A stretch of DNA of 64,000 nucleotides, from positions 3,760-67,759 of the forward strand of contig JBFWRV010000028.1 of NCBI GenBank assembly GCA_050248715.1. Direction: 5' to 3'. Of the stretch, positions 9,532 through 17,685 are shown one piece after another. A model generated the notes under the pieces. It saw only the letters and a list, made by a program, of their open reading frames with translations, made no database searches and had not been told where the DNA came from. Numbering within the stretch: position 1 is the stretch's first letter; the number at the start of each line of letters is the position of its first letter. The position numbers and the translations under genes are program-made. This DNA is from AWTP1-13 sp050248715 (GTDB taxonomy: Bacteria > Pseudomonadota > Alphaproteobacteria > Rhizobiales > Hyphomicrobiaceae).

Positions 9532-10335
9532 CTAATCCTCCTGGTAACCCCGTCGAACCCGCGCGCTGCGCGCACCACGGGCGCCCGACCGCAGCGTGAT
9601 CCGCTCCGCTCTGCCGCCGCCGGCTACCTCAGGTCTCTTGCGCCGCGAGCCGTTGTGCACGACCACCTTCGTCTGCACAAAACTGTGTCTGTGGACCAGC
9701 TTGTAAAGCGCCGCGGCATGGCTGGGGGCCAGCCGGACGCAGCCGTGCGAAGCAGGCCGACCGAGCATGCCCGTGGCAGTGGTGCCATGGAAGGCGGTGC
9801 CGCGGTGGAAGAAGATGGCGTGAGGCATCGGTGCGTACTCGTACTGGCGCGAGTACCACATTCTCGAAGCCCACTGCGGCTTGAAGGTGCCGGTCTTGGT
9901 GGCGAAGCCGCGCCGTCCCGAGGAGATGGGCCAGACATATTTGGTCCTCCCGTTCTCGATCACAGTGAGCCGTTGAGTGCTGAGATCGGTGTTCAGCACA
10001 AGGGTGATCGGCGGAGGGGGTGGTGCAGGATCGGCCGCGGGTACGGGCGCAGCGGCGGGCGGTGCAACCTCCGGGGTTTGGGCCGGAGGCGCAGGCGATG
10101 CGGTCTCCGCAGCGGGGGCAGCACCTTCGGGCGTGTTTGCCGATGACGGTAAAGCGGGGCTCGAGGCCGGGGGCACCGCGGCATCCGCGCCCGACGGTAT
10201 CACCGCCGCGCTTGCCGACGGAACCGGGGCCGGAATGGCGGCTGCGGCCGCAGACGTGTCGGCAGCCTCCTGGGCCGCCAAGGGCGCCGCAAGCAGGAAG
10301 AAAGCAGCCGCTGCGCTGCCGGCGAACGCCCTCAT
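9532..10335 (-). CDS. L,D-transpeptidase (YkuD domain), periplasmic peptidoglycan cross-linker
   Basis: This is a 267-residue protein. Residues 1-21 are a signal peptide ending A-P-L-A-A-Q. Residues about 25-110 are an Ala/Pro-rich linker. The YkuD domain occupies about 110-225. Its active-site signature is intact, with H183-G-T-T and S-H197-G-C199-V-R-L. Cys199 is the predicted acyl-enzyme nucleophile that makes 3-3 cross-links or links lipoproteins to peptidoglycan. It is unusual in having a strongly basic, Arg/Gly-rich tail of about 40 residues after the domain (from N-G-S-R-R-K-R-P to R-R-G-Y-Q-E-D), which could bind wall polymers. It appears monocistronic, with a hairpin at 9509-9530 downstream. 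Confidence 0.94.
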   Translation of the reverse strand: MRAFAGSAAAAFFLLAAPLAAQEAADTSAAAAAIPAPVPSASAAVIPSGADAAVPPASSPALPSSANTPEGAAPAAETASPAPPAQTPEVAPPAAAPVPAADPAPPPPPITLVLNTDLSTQRLTVIENGRTKYVWPISSGRRGFATKTGTFKPQWASRMWYSRQYEYAPMPHAIFFHRGTAFHGTTATGMLGRPASHGCVRLAPSHAAALYKLVHRHSFVQTKVVVHNGSRRKRPEVAGGGRAERITLRSGARGARSARVRRGYQED

Positions 10336-10685
10336 ACCCCGTCCCGATCGTTAAAATGCAGGAGAGTTCCTTGGCTTAGTCTATAGCGTTGAGGGCCCTG
10401 CCGAAGCCTTAAATTCACTCCGCAAGCCCGAGATAGCGCAACCGTGATCGGGCGTGAGGGATGTGATGGTCAGGTGGTGAGTGGTGATACGGACCGGCTG
10501 ATTGGTCCGTCATCCCCACGCAGGTGGGGGATCCATGCAGGCAAGTGGGGCGAATGCCCGTCTGCACGGGGCACGACGGCTCTCAAGGAACCAATCGTCC
10601 GGATTTGATGTCGGTGGTCAGGTGTGTTTTGGGGCCGCCAGATGTCTAGCCTCCCATCTGGCGACTGACCACCTGGCCACTCGTC
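10336..10685. repeat. Intergenic repeat cluster with nested inverted repeats
   Basis: This spacer has no gene but several palindromes. ACGGACC (10489-10495) pairs with GGTCCGT (10504-10510). ATCCCCAC pairs with GTGGGGGAT across 10512-10532. A large nested hairpin has GGTGGTCAG (10613-10621) pairing with CTGACCACC (10665-10673), with CGCCAGATG (10636-10644) and CATCTGGCG (10655-10663) inside. The word GGTCAGGTGGTGAGTGG near 10468 is related to the arms of the large hairpin and to the repeat downstream of surE (21676-21760). The nested hairpin ends 13 bases past the stop of the 10686-12008 gene and may terminate it. The L,D-transpeptidase promoter should lie at the low-coordinate end. Confidence 0.6.
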
Positions 10686-12008
10686 TCAACTCGATGGCGC
10701 GTCGAGCTTGCGGGTCAGGTTCTCGAACTCGCGCCGCAGCTCCTCATTCTTGAAGATCTGGTCGAAGGTCGGCGCTTCCAGGCGCTGCAGGGCCTCGAAG
10801 GAGGCGGCGGAGTCCTTCATGAGGTTGCGGAGCTGGTAGCTCGCCTCGACCGTCTCGAAGGTATTGTCGGCGATGCGCAGATCGTGCGTGGCGCGCTGGC
10901 GGGCGCTCGCGACCTGCTCGCGCTGCTGCAGCAGATACTTGCGGTAACCCTTGGCAGCCTCCGCGGCATAGCGCTGGCTGTCGCGGTTGGCCTGCAGTGC
11001 GCGCTTCTGGTCCTCGCGGTTCTCCGCCTTCAGCAGCTCGGCCGTCTTCAGACGAGCCGCATGGATGTCGCGCTCGATCGCCGCCAGCTTGGGCAGATAG
11101 TTCTGGTCGATCTTGGCGATCAGCAGGTCCTGCGAGTGCACCAGCAAGGCAAACAGCGCGGCATGCATGGCAAAGTATTTGCGCGCCGCACCGATGTTCT
11201 CGCCCGAAGCGATCATCAGCTTGCCGAGCTGGCCGTCGATCAACTTGGCCGAGTTGAAGACCGCAACGAGCCGCACGAGGTCCCCAGACAGCACGCTGTC
11301 GAGCAGGAGGTCGACCTGCTCCGGCGCCATCTTGATGCCGGCCTTGTCGAGCGCCGCTGCCACCTCGCCCTTGGCTTTGGCAATCTCCTCGCGGCTGAGC
11401 TCGATCCTTTTGCGAGTATCGTCGATGTCCTTGCCGAGGCTGTCGACCGTGTCGGTGAGGAGGCCCGGCAGCATGCCGTCCTTGGGTGCGCCGATCTGCT
11501 TCTCGCGCAGCTTGACGATCCGGTCGTCGAGGTCGCGGATATTCTTGCGCAGACCCTCGATCTTCTTCTGCACGTCGACCACGGGCACGTCGATGACGAT
11601 GCCGAGCGCGGAGTCGAGTAGGTCGCGGATCTTCTTCTCGCGGTCCTCCTTGGTCTCCGTCCACAGCGGCTTCATCAGGAAGTCCCTCTCGGAGGGGAGC
11701 TTCCTGGCCTCGCCGCGGTTCTTGGCCGTGTCCTGGAGAACGCTTTCCACCGCGCGCATCAGCCGCTGCGCCTGCTCGTAGCTGGGGTCGCCCTCGCGAG
11801 GGTCCTTCTCCGGGACGGCGGGAGCCTCGACCGATGGAGACGTTCCGGCTGCACGCCCGGGTTTGGTAGGCTGGGCCTGCGCCAGCTGGATGCCTGAGTT
11901 TCCACCCGGCACATCAGTGCCCGCTCGGCGAGCTTCAGCCCACGCGGCCGGCGTTCCAACGACCAAGCTCAAGGCGACGATCGAGAGCGAACCCCGCACG
12001 GCCAACAT
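10686..12008 (-). CDS. Periplasmic coiled-coil protein, unknown function
   Basis: This is a 440-residue protein starting at an ATG preceded by GGAGA at a good distance. An N-terminal signal peptide (M-L-A-V-R-G-S-L-S-I-V-A-L-S-L-V-V-G ending P-A-A-W-A-E-A) is followed by a low-complexity Pro/Ala segment to about residue 75. The rest is almost wholly helical and charged. Strong heptad patterns lie at about 150-240 (V-Q-K-K-I-E-G-L-R-K-N-I and R-K-R-I-E-L-S-R-E-E-I) and about 320-400. A hydrophobic patch A-M-H-A-A-L-F-A-L-L-V-H lies near residue 290. It is the last gene of a minus-strand run with 12098-12787 and 12805-13281, 89 bases after the former. A structural, envelope-spanning or tethering role is possible, but I do not recognise a named family. 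Confidence 0.75.
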   Translation of the reverse strand: MLAVRGSLSIVALSLVVGTPAAWAEARRAGTDVPGGNSGIQLAQAQPTKPGRAAGTSPSVEAPAVPEKDPREGDPSYEQAQRLMRAVESVLQDTAKNRGEARKLPSERDFLMKPLWTETKEDREKKIRDLLDSALGIVIDVPVVDVQKKIEGLRKNIRDLDDRIVKLREKQIGAPKDGMLPGLLTDTVDSLGKDIDDTRKRIELSREEIAKAKGEVAAALDKAGIKMAPEQVDLLLDSVLSGDLVRLVAVFNSAKLIDGQLGKLMIASGENIGAARKYFAMHAALFALLVHSQDLLIAKIDQNYLPKLAAIERDIHAARLKTAELLKAENREDQKRALQANRDSQRYAAEAAKGYRKYLLQQREQVASARQRATHDLRIADNTFETVEASYQLRNLMKDSAASFEALQRLEAPTFDQIFKNEELRREFENLTRKLDAPSS

Positions 12009-12097
12009 GGCACCGCGTCTCCTGTGCAATTGCCCACGATATGGGCCATGAGTTTCCGACATTTTCGTGTCTGGCCGCGCGCCGGGGGCCCCGGCGC

Positions 12098-12787
12098 TCA
12101 ACCGTTGACCCGGGCGTTTGCGGCCTTGAGGAGATTAACCAATTCCGCGTTGATCTGGCGCGCGTCCGTCAGGACGAGCATGTGCGTGATGGCCACTTCC
12201 GGCCCCCGCATCTTCGCCTTCTGCAACGGGGGACCGATGGGGCGGTCACCCAGATCGAGACCCAGCCGCAGCTCCGTGCCGTGGAGGGTGACGGCGGCGA
12301 ACTCGCGCGGTGCTCCGAGGGAGACGTAGCCCGGCCTGGGCACGACCGAGAGATTGGCAACCGCACTGCGAACTTCCGCCTCCAGCAGGTGATAGAGCGG
12401 CCGGTAGCCCTTGGCCGCCGTCAGCAGCGCCTCCAGATGCGACTTCTCGCGCTCGGTCGGAATGCGCGCCGCTGGTGCGGCCTTGGGGCGTGCCGGTGCC
12501 TTCGTCGGAGGTGCCGGCCTCGCCTCCGGCGCCGGCTGGCGCGGCTCGGCCGGTCGCGCCTGGGCATTGCCTGCATAGATGGGCCTGCCACCGTTGCTGT
12601 GGATGCGCTCGAGCCAGGACGCGCGCGCGAACGGGATGCCTTGCCCGCGCAGCCAGTCGATAATCTCGTTCTTGTCGGCAAAGTCTTGTGCGGAGATGAG
12701 CGTCATCCAGTCGGCGAGATTGCGCCCCGTCCGGACCTCCAGGTCGGCCAGAAATTCCTGCTCCTGTTCCTGCTCGTCGCGAGCCAT
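12098..12787 (-). CDS. DUF4287/DUF5655-type two-domain protein
   Basis: This is a 229-residue cytoplasmic protein. Residues about 10-65 match the DUF4287 pattern (D-L-E-V-R-T-G-R-N-L-A-D-W then N-E-I-I-D-W-L-R). Residues about 75-110 are a Pro/Ala/Lys-rich linker. Residues about 125-228 match the DUF5655-type transport-like domain (Y-R-P-L-Y-H-L-L-E-A-E-V then V-S-L-G-A-P-R-E-F-A-A-V and a final D-A-R-Q-I-N-A-E-L). The two domains are often found together or as neighbours in bacteria and are biochemically uncharacterised. There is no signal peptide. The gene follows the methyltransferase-like gene by only 17 bases, so they are probably one operon. Confidence 0.75.
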   Translation of the reverse strand: MARDEQEQEQEFLADLEVRTGRNLADWMTLISAQDFADKNEIIDWLRGQGIPFARASWLERIHSNGGRPIYAGNAQARPAEPRQPAPEARPAPPTKAPARPKAAPAARIPTEREKSHLEALLTAAKGYRPLYHLLEAEVRSAVANLSVVPRPGYVSLGAPREFAAVTLHGTELRLGLDLGDRPIGPPLQKAKMRGPEVAITHMLVLTDARQINAELVNLLKAANARVNG

Positions 12788-12804
12788 GGTTTGTTAGCGG
12801 TGCC

Positions 12805-13281
12805 TCAGAACCAGCGCCGGGTGCGTGCCTTGTACTCCAGATACTCCTTGCCGAAGCGCGCCTCCAAATGCCGCTCCTCGGGCAGGATGGAGAGCAGCAG
12901 CACGCCGAGCGCGAACAGCGGAGCCGCAATCGCCATCCAGACGTTGCCCGTGGCCTGCGCAAGGCCCAGCAGCATCAGCGTCTCGCCCATGTACAGGGGA
13001 TTGCGCCAGATGCGGAAGGGTCCGTCCGTGACGAGCTTGTCGGCGCCGCGATGCGGCAACAGGTTGGTGTGAGCGCGCTGGAGCGTAACGGTGCCCCAGG
13101 CCACCAGGCCCACACCCAGAGCGCCGAAACCGTAGCCGATGATGCGTGCCGGCAGGTCGTCGAGCCCGGGCCAGGGCAGAGGGTGGACGAGCCCAAGTCC
13201 CAAAGCCGCGCCGAGCGCCGCCACGAACAGCAGCGGCGGCCAGGGGACGACGGTGGGTCGCAGCTCCGCCGATGGTGCCAT
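12805..13281 (-). CDS. Isoprenylcysteine carboxyl methyltransferase-family integral membrane protein
   Basis: This is a 158-residue protein with about four or five membrane segments (L-L-F-V-A-A-L-G-A-A-L, I-I-G-Y-G-F-G-A-L-G-V and M-A-I-A-A-P-L-F-A-L-G-V). The conserved ICMT/PEMT-type C-terminal half contains T-N-L-L-P-H-R-G-A-D-K-L-V-T-D-G-P-F, R-N-P-L-Y-M-G-E and P-E-E-R-H-L-E-A-R-F-G-K-E-Y. In eukaryotic relatives these residues bind S-adenosylmethionine. The bacterial substrate is unknown, though phospholipid or small-molecule methylation is plausible. I chose the ATG at 13281 because the longer frame upstream overlaps the divergent Rieske gene. It is the first gene of the run down to 10686. 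Confidence 0.85.
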   Translation of the reverse strand: MAPSAELRPTVVPWPPLLFVAALGAALGLGLVHPLPWPGLDDLPARIIGYGFGALGVGLVAWGTVTLQRAHTNLLPHRGADKLVTDGPFRIWRNPLYMGETLMLLGLAQATGNVWMAIAAPLFALGVLLLSILPEERHLEARFGKEYLEYKARTRRWF

Positions 13282-13488
13282 GCCGCCGCCTCGCCTCCTG
13301 GTTGCGCCCCACGGCACCTTAGGCGCGTTTGCCGGTCCCGCCAACACTCCCTGTCGGCGGCGCTTGCTGGCCTTCGACACCCAGCGCGGGGGCTGAAGGA
13401 GTTGGCTTCGCCAGCGATTTTTCCGTGCTAGCATGCCTCGGCAAGCGACCAGCAAACGCATAGCCCGCAGCCGCATCGGGAGGACCAG

Positions 13489-14820
13489 ATGACGACGGCA
13501 AAGGAGGGCATGGAGCTCACTCGCGTCGGCCCGGGAACCGTGATGGGCGAGCTGATGCGGTGCTACTGGATGCCCGCGGCGATGTCGTCCGAGGTGGTGC
13601 GCGACGGCGCGCCGCTGCGGCTGATGCTGCTGGGCGAAAAGCTGATCGCGTTCCGAGACAGTGCCGGGCGTGTCGGCGTGATGGACCATCGCTGCCCGCA
13701 CCGCTGCGCCTCGCTTTTTCTCGGCCGCAACGAGGAAGGCGGCATCCGCTGCGTCTACCACGGCTGGAAGTTCGACGTGGCCGGCAACTGCCTGGACATG
13801 CCGAGCCTGCCGCCGCCGGGCTTCAAGCAGAAGGTAAAGGCGAAGGCCTACAAGGTGGAGGAGCGCGCCGGGGTCATCTGGGTCTACATGGGCTCGCGGG
13901 CCAAGGCGCCGCCCCTGCCAGGATTCGAGGTTCTCGATATGCCGGAGAGCGAGATCAAGGTCAGCTTCATCCAGCGCGACTGCAACTATCTGCAGGCGCT
14001 CGAGGGCGAGATCGACACCTCGCATTTCGGCTTCCTGCACGCCGGCCATGTCGATCCGAGCGACCTGGCGGCGGACGAGCCCGTCCGCCACACCGTCATC
14101 AACCGCGCGCCGGAGTACCACCTGGCCGATACGGACTGGGGCACGCAGTATGCCGGGTACCGCGAGGCCGGGCCCGGCCAGACCTACTGGCGCTTCGGCA
14201 ACTTCCTGTTTCCGTTCTGGACGCAGGCGCCCAACGGCGAGTTCGGCAGCCACATGCATGCCCGTGCCTGGGTGCCGCTCGACGACGGGCATACCATGTT
14301 CTGCTTCATCTGGTGGAAGCACGCGGTCTCCGCCATGTCGCTGCCGCAGCCGGCGTTCAAGGATGGCAGGCCCATCGGCGGCACCACCCGCGGCAACAAG
14401 CTGCTGCCCAACACCACCGATTGGCTCGGGCGCTGGCGCATGGCGGCAAACGAGTCCAACGACTGGGGCATGGATCGCGCTGCCCAGCAGAGCAACGCCA
14501 TCTACAGCGGCATCGACGGCATCCATCTGCAGGACCAGGCGATCACCGAGAGCATGGGCCCGATCACCGATTTCGAGCATGAGCACCTGGCGCCGTCCGA
14601 CCAGATGATCACGCGCACGCGCCGGCGCCTGCTGATGGCCGCCCGCGCGCTCCGCGACAAGGGCGTGCAGCCGCCCGGTGCTGACGAGCCCGCGGTGTAT
14701 CGAGCGGCGCGCAGCGGCTATTTCGTCAGCGACGACAAGACGCCGTGGCGGGACGTCTACGTCCGCCAGCTCGCCGCCTCCACGCATCCGCCGCCGACCC
14801 CCCTGCGCGCGGCGGAGTAG
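13489..14820 (+). CDS. Rieske non-heme iron oxygenase, large subunit (phthalate dioxygenase/vanillate demethylase type)
   Basis: This is a 443-residue protein. The Rieske [2Fe-2S] ligands are C69-P-H71 and C88-V-Y-H91. The mononuclear iron site D176-x-x-H179-x4-H184 lies in the context E-I-D-T-S-H-F-G-F-L-H. A C-terminal VanA-like catalytic domain follows. Homologues hydroxylate or demethylate aromatic acids using electrons from a separate ferredoxin-reductase. No such reductase is encoded nearby, so the partner is elsewhere. GGGAGG sits 4 bases before the ATG. The gene diverges from the 12805-13281 operon across about 200 bases, which should hold both promoters. The next gene on the same strand (14961) is 140 bases on and may be co-transcribed. 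Substrate unknown. Confidence 0.94.
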   Translation: MTTAKEGMELTRVGPGTVMGELMRCYWMPAAMSSEVVRDGAPLRLMLLGEKLIAFRDSAGRVGVMDHRCPHRCASLFLGRNEEGGIRCVYHGWKFDVAGNCLDMPSLPPPGFKQKVKAKAYKVEERAGVIWVYMGSRAKAPPLPGFEVLDMPESEIKVSFIQRDCNYLQALEGEIDTSHFGFLHAGHVDPSDLAADEPVRHTVINRAPEYHLADTDWGTQYAGYREAGPGQTYWRFGNFLFPFWTQAPNGEFGSHMHARAWVPLDDGHTMFCFIWWKHAVSAMSLPQPAFKDGRPIGGTTRGNKLLPNTTDWLGRWRMAANESNDWGMDRAAQQSNAIYSGIDGIHLQDQAITESMGPITDFEHEHLAPSDQMITRTRRRLLMAARALRDKGVQPPGADEPAVYRAARSGYFVSDDKTPWRDVYVRQLAASTHPPPTPLRAAE

Positions 14821-14960
14821 GCGTATCACTGACATGCCGGCTCGCGCCACGAACACAGAGGCGCGGGACAAGAAACATTCCCGACCCCGTCTGCCGACGA
14901 ACGGATGGTTCGTCCTCGCTGGTGTAATGAGCCTCCGACCAGAGCAGGAAAGATCCATCC

Positions 14961-15608
14961 ATGCCCAAACTTCGCGTGCACGCCTTCTCCATTTCGCTCG
15001 ACGGCTACGGCGCTGGACCCGACCAGAGCCTCGACAACCCACTGGGCGTCGGCGGCATGGGGCTGCACGGCTGGGCGTTGGCCACTCGCACAATCCGCCA
15101 GATGTTCGGAAAGGAGGGCGGCGACACGGGCATGGATGACGGCTTCGCCAGGCGCGGCTTCGACAACATCGGCGCCTGGATCCTGGGCCGCAATATGTTC
15201 GGCCCGGTTCGCGGACCCTGGCCCGACGACACCTGGAAGGGATGGTGGGGCGACAACCCGCCTTACCACTGTCCGGTGTTCGTTCTGACCAATCACCCGC
15301 GCGCACCGATAGACATGGAGGGTGGCACCACCTTCCACTTCGTTACCGACGGCATCGACAGGGCGCTGCAGAGCGCAGGCGAGGCGGCGGGTACCCGCGA
15401 CGTGCGCCTCGGCGGCGGCGTCGCCACGATCCGGCAGTACCTGCGCGCCGGTCTCATCGATGAGATGCACCTCGCCATCTCGCCTGTGCTGCTCGGCCGT
15501 GGAGAACACCTGTTCGGCGGCATCGACGCAACCGCGCTTGGCTATCGCTGCGCGGAGCATGTCGCCACCGCCGCCGCCACGCACATCGTCCTCGAGAAGG
15601 GCTCCTGA
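14961..15608 (+). CDS. Dihydrofolate reductase-like / RibD C-terminal domain protein
   Basis: This is a 215-residue single-domain protein of the bacterial RibD-C/DHFR-like superfamily. The N-terminal strand M-P-K-L-R-V-H-A-F-S-I-S-L-D-G-Y-G holds the typical S-x-D-G-Y/F motif. The middle R-G-F-D-N-I-G-A-W-I-L-G-R-N-M-F-G-P matches the family's substrate-site helix, and R-L-G-G-G-V-A-T-I-R-Q-Y-L is the NADPH-binding glycine-rich turn. A late I-D-E-M-H-L-A-I-S-P-V-L-L-G-R-G-E element is also characteristic. Members reduce pterin-like or flavin-like compounds, and most, like this one, are of unknown specificity. A-G-G-A-A-A lies upstream of the ATG. It is close behind the Rieske oxygenase gene, but a functional link is only inference. 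Confidence 0.88.
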   Translation: MPKLRVHAFSISLDGYGAGPDQSLDNPLGVGGMGLHGWALATRTIRQMFGKEGGDTGMDDGFARRGFDNIGAWILGRNMFGPVRGPWPDDTWKGWWGDNPPYHCPVFVLTNHPRAPIDMEGGTTFHFVTDGIDRALQSAGEAAGTRDVRLGGGVATIRQYLRAGLIDEMHLAISPVLLGRGEHLFGGIDATALGYRCAEHVATAAATHIVLEKGS

Positions 15609-15624
15609 GCGGCGATCTATGCAG

Positions 15625-15694
15625 GGTGCAAAAGCGAAGCGCATTGCACCGGCTCCACCCGCCACCCGGCGCAATGCGGCTTCGCCTTTGCGCC
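15625..15694. repeat. REP-like palindromic element, copy 2 (inverted pair)
   Basis: Two palindromic units in opposite orientation lie here. The first, at 15625-15650, reads GGTGCAAAAGCGAAGC then GCATTGCACC. The second, at 15668-15694, is nearly its reverse complement (GGCGCAATGCGGC then TTCGCCTTTGCGCC). The pair lies between convergent stop codons and shares its core with 4113-4183. A half unit, GGCGCAAAAGCGCAAT, occurs near 16187. The arrangement recalls the paired REP units of other bacteria. Confidence 0.65.
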
Positions 15695-15695
15695 T

Positions 15696-16115
15696 TCACC
15701 CCTTGGCCTCGCAGTAGCCCTGGTACTGCGTGACAAGGGGCTGGCCGAACAGGCCGAAGTGGCGCGAGTGCACGGCCGGGTAGACGCCTCGCGCCTCGTC
15801 CTTGTCGTAGATGGTGGTGACATGCAGGAAGCCCTCCGTCACCACTTCCAGGAAGTGCGTGGCATTCACGGCCCGCACGAGGCGTAATTGGCCCAAGCCG
15901 CGCTCGGTTCTGAGCTCGGCGGTCTGGGCCTGGTCGTCGATCGCGCCGATGCCGAACGCCAGCGCCGCCGCCTTCTCCGGCACGTACTTGCCCTGCTCGT
16001 AGACGTGGGCCACCCCGTCATTGAACGTGCAGGCGAAGGCCTTGGGCTCGGCAGCGCGCGCAGCTGCGGCGCAGAGCGCTGCGAGGGCGAGGGCTGCGGG
16101 CAGTCGAAGGGTCAT
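15696..16115 (-). CDS. Small periplasmic protein, unknown function
   Basis: This is a 139-residue protein. A signal peptide runs over residues 1-21 (M-T-L-R-L-P then an Ala/Leu core ending A-R-A-A-E). The mature domain is beta-rich, with F-A-C-T-F-N-D-G-V-A-H-V-Y near its start and Y-Q-G-Y-C-E-A-K-G at its end. The two Cys probably form a disulfide closing the domain. An AGGAAA ribosome-binding site lies about 8 bases before the chosen ATG at 16115. A longer in-frame start at 16199 would put a basic tail in front of the signal peptide and is unlikely. It resembles conserved hypothetical proteins of alphaproteobacteria, with no function known to me. Confidence 0.7.
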   Translation of the reverse strand: MTLRLPAALALAALCAAAARAAEPKAFACTFNDGVAHVYEQGKYVPEKAAALAFGIGAIDDQAQTAELRTERGLGQLRLVRAVNATHFLEVVTEGFLHVTTIYDKDEARGVYPAVHSRHFGLFGQPLVTQYQGYCEAKG

Positions 16116-16223
16116 GGCGCATTTCCTTTTCGTTCTCGAGCCAGAGGCCCCGGCCGCCCGCGGCGGCGGCATTGAGGGCCGGCCGGCGCAAAAGCGCAAT
16201 CGCCCGCCGTGGTCCGCTCCAAC

Positions 16224-17081
16224 CTACGAAAGCTGCCCGCGCTCGAGCGCTGCGCGGCAGGCCGCGAAGAAGGCCTCCTTCTCCTGCTCGCTCAGATCGA
16301 GAGAGCTCAACTGCGCATCGAGAAGCAGAGGCACGCCGCCGTGCGGTCCCTGAAGGGCGAGAGCCCGCTTGCGGTCGGGGGACACGAACAGCGGATCGAG
16401 GCGCGAACGCAGCTCGAGGAAGACCCGCTGCGTCGCACCGCTGCCGTCCTTGTACGTGTAGGTCCAGCGACGCCGGCGGGTGGCAACGGGAATATTGCCT
16501 TCCATGCCGACGACCAGGGCGGAGAGCTTTTGTCCGCTCAAGCCCAGAAGCGTGCGCCGCATCCGCGCGCCGGCCAGCAGCATCTGCGCGGACACCACGA
16601 TACATAGCCCGAGGACGCCGACGATGAGCGCCAGCGTAAGGAGGCGCAGATGGAACTTGGCGAGGCCCACGTTGGTGGTGACCACCATGGGCCGGGGGTG
16701 GACAGCGGCCCGGTCGCGCATGAGCGTGACGGGCTCGGTGCCCGCCGTGCCGATGAAGAGATACCACAGCGTCCGGCCTTCCCCGTCGGTGCCGACCACC
16801 CCTTCCCTGAAGGTGACGTCGCACACGGTGAAGACGATGATGCGCTTGCGGCAGTTGGCTTCGCCGAGTGCCGCCTCGCGCGCCTCCACGACGTCCCGGC
16901 CGATGCGCCAGTCCGCCAGCAGGTCCGGGCCCAGCCACCACAGCACGGCCGCCACCAGACCGAACAGCATGGCGAACACCCCGATCGAGGATGACACGCC
17001 CACCACGGCGGGCGGCCTCACCCGGATCGGCCGGTCGGGCAGGGCAGCTGAGATTTCCGGAAGGGGGTCGTTTGCGGGCAT
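16224..17081 (-). CDS. Two-TM membrane protein with extracytoplasmic loop, unknown function
   Basis: This is a 285-residue protein. TM1 is at about residues 28-48 (S-S-I-G-V-F-A-M-L-F-G-L-V-A-A-V). An exposed segment of about 100 residues follows, with Cys in A-N-C-R-K-R-I and F-T-V-C-D-V. TM2 is at about 150-175 (L-L-T-L-A-L-I-V-G-V-L-G-L-C-I-V-V). The cytoplasmic C-terminal domain, rich in Arg, includes W-T-Y-T-Y-K-D-G-S-G-A-T. The pattern of a loop between two TMs followed by W-x-Y-x-Y-x-D-G recalls DUF3592-type proteins, but the match is weak. The start at 17081 (M-P-A-N-D-P-L) is preferred to one at 17192. Confidence 0.6.
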   Translation of the reverse strand: MPANDPLPEISAALPDRPIRVRPPAVVGVSSSIGVFAMLFGLVAAVLWWLGPDLLADWRIGRDVVEAREAALGEANCRKRIIVFTVCDVTFREGVVGTDGEGRTLWYLFIGTAGTEPVTLMRDRAAVHPRPMVVTTNVGLAKFHLRLLTLALIVGVLGLCIVVSAQMLLAGARMRRTLLGLSGQKLSALVVGMEGNIPVATRRRRWTYTYKDGSGATQRVFLELRSRLDPLFVSPDRKRALALQGPHGGVPLLLDAQLSSLDLSEQEKEAFFAACRAALERGQLS

Positions 17082-17314
17082 GGCGGCGCACCCTAGCGAT
17101 CCGAAGCCGACCCTTGCAACCCGCGGGGCATGCCGAGTTGCTAGCATCGGCGGAGGTCCGCGCCACCGCTTGGAAGGAATGTCGCTATTCACGGCACCGG
17201 CGCCAAATCAGCGCCTGCCGATGGCCCATGGCGCGCGCTGCGCACGGGGCTTAACGGCGCCTTAGCGCTCCGCGGCTAGGCTTCGCGCCGGGCGTTGCTG
17301 CGAGGGCCACCACC

Positions 17315-17656
17315 GTGGCGACCTACAACTACCTGATGCTGCTGGGCGTCGCCTCGGTGTTCGCGCTGCTGCTGGCGCTCGCCGGCCACTGCGCGCACGC
17401 CTGGCTCGCCGTGCCCGACCGCTGGCACAGTGACGTCCTCGGCCGCTCGCCCCCTCCGCCCTATCCCGGCGCCGAGTACGACGAGCAGGGCTTCTGGGAA
17501 TTCGCGAGCCTGCGCAATTTCCTCTACTACGCCGGCGGCTACCTGCTCGTCGTGTGGGGCCTCGGCGCCTGGTATTGGAGCGACAAGGAAGCCGCCCTCG
17601 CCACCGTCTGCCGCACCGTCGCCCACGTCGGCATCGTGCCGGTGTTTTGTATGTGA
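17315..17656 (+). CDS. Small hydrophobic membrane protein, unknown function
   Basis: This is a 113-residue protein from a GTG start at 17315. It has membrane segments at about residues 5-25 (Y-L-M-L-L-G-V-A-S-V-F-A-L-L-L-A-L) and about 70-88 (F-L-Y-Y-A-G-G-Y-L-L-V-V-W-G-L), and possibly a third at the extreme C-terminus. A Pro-rich loop with P-P-P-P-Y-P-G-A-E-Y-D lies between them. It ends 54 bases before higB. No family recognised. A shorter form from an internal ATG at 17336 is possible. Confidence 0.5.
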   Translation: MATYNYLMLLGVASVFALLLALAGHCAHAWLAVPDRWHSDVLGRSPPPPYPGAEYDEQGFWEFASLRNFLYYAGGYLLVVWGLGAWYWSDKEAALATVCRTVAHVGIVPVFCM

Positions 17657-17685
17657 GCCGCCTCCTTGCGCGACGATTGCGCCGC

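Noticed and set aside
10496..10690. CRISPR-like array
   Set aside because: The repeated GGTGGTCAGG words are imperfect, differently spaced and partly inverted, with no uniform spacers and no cas genes.
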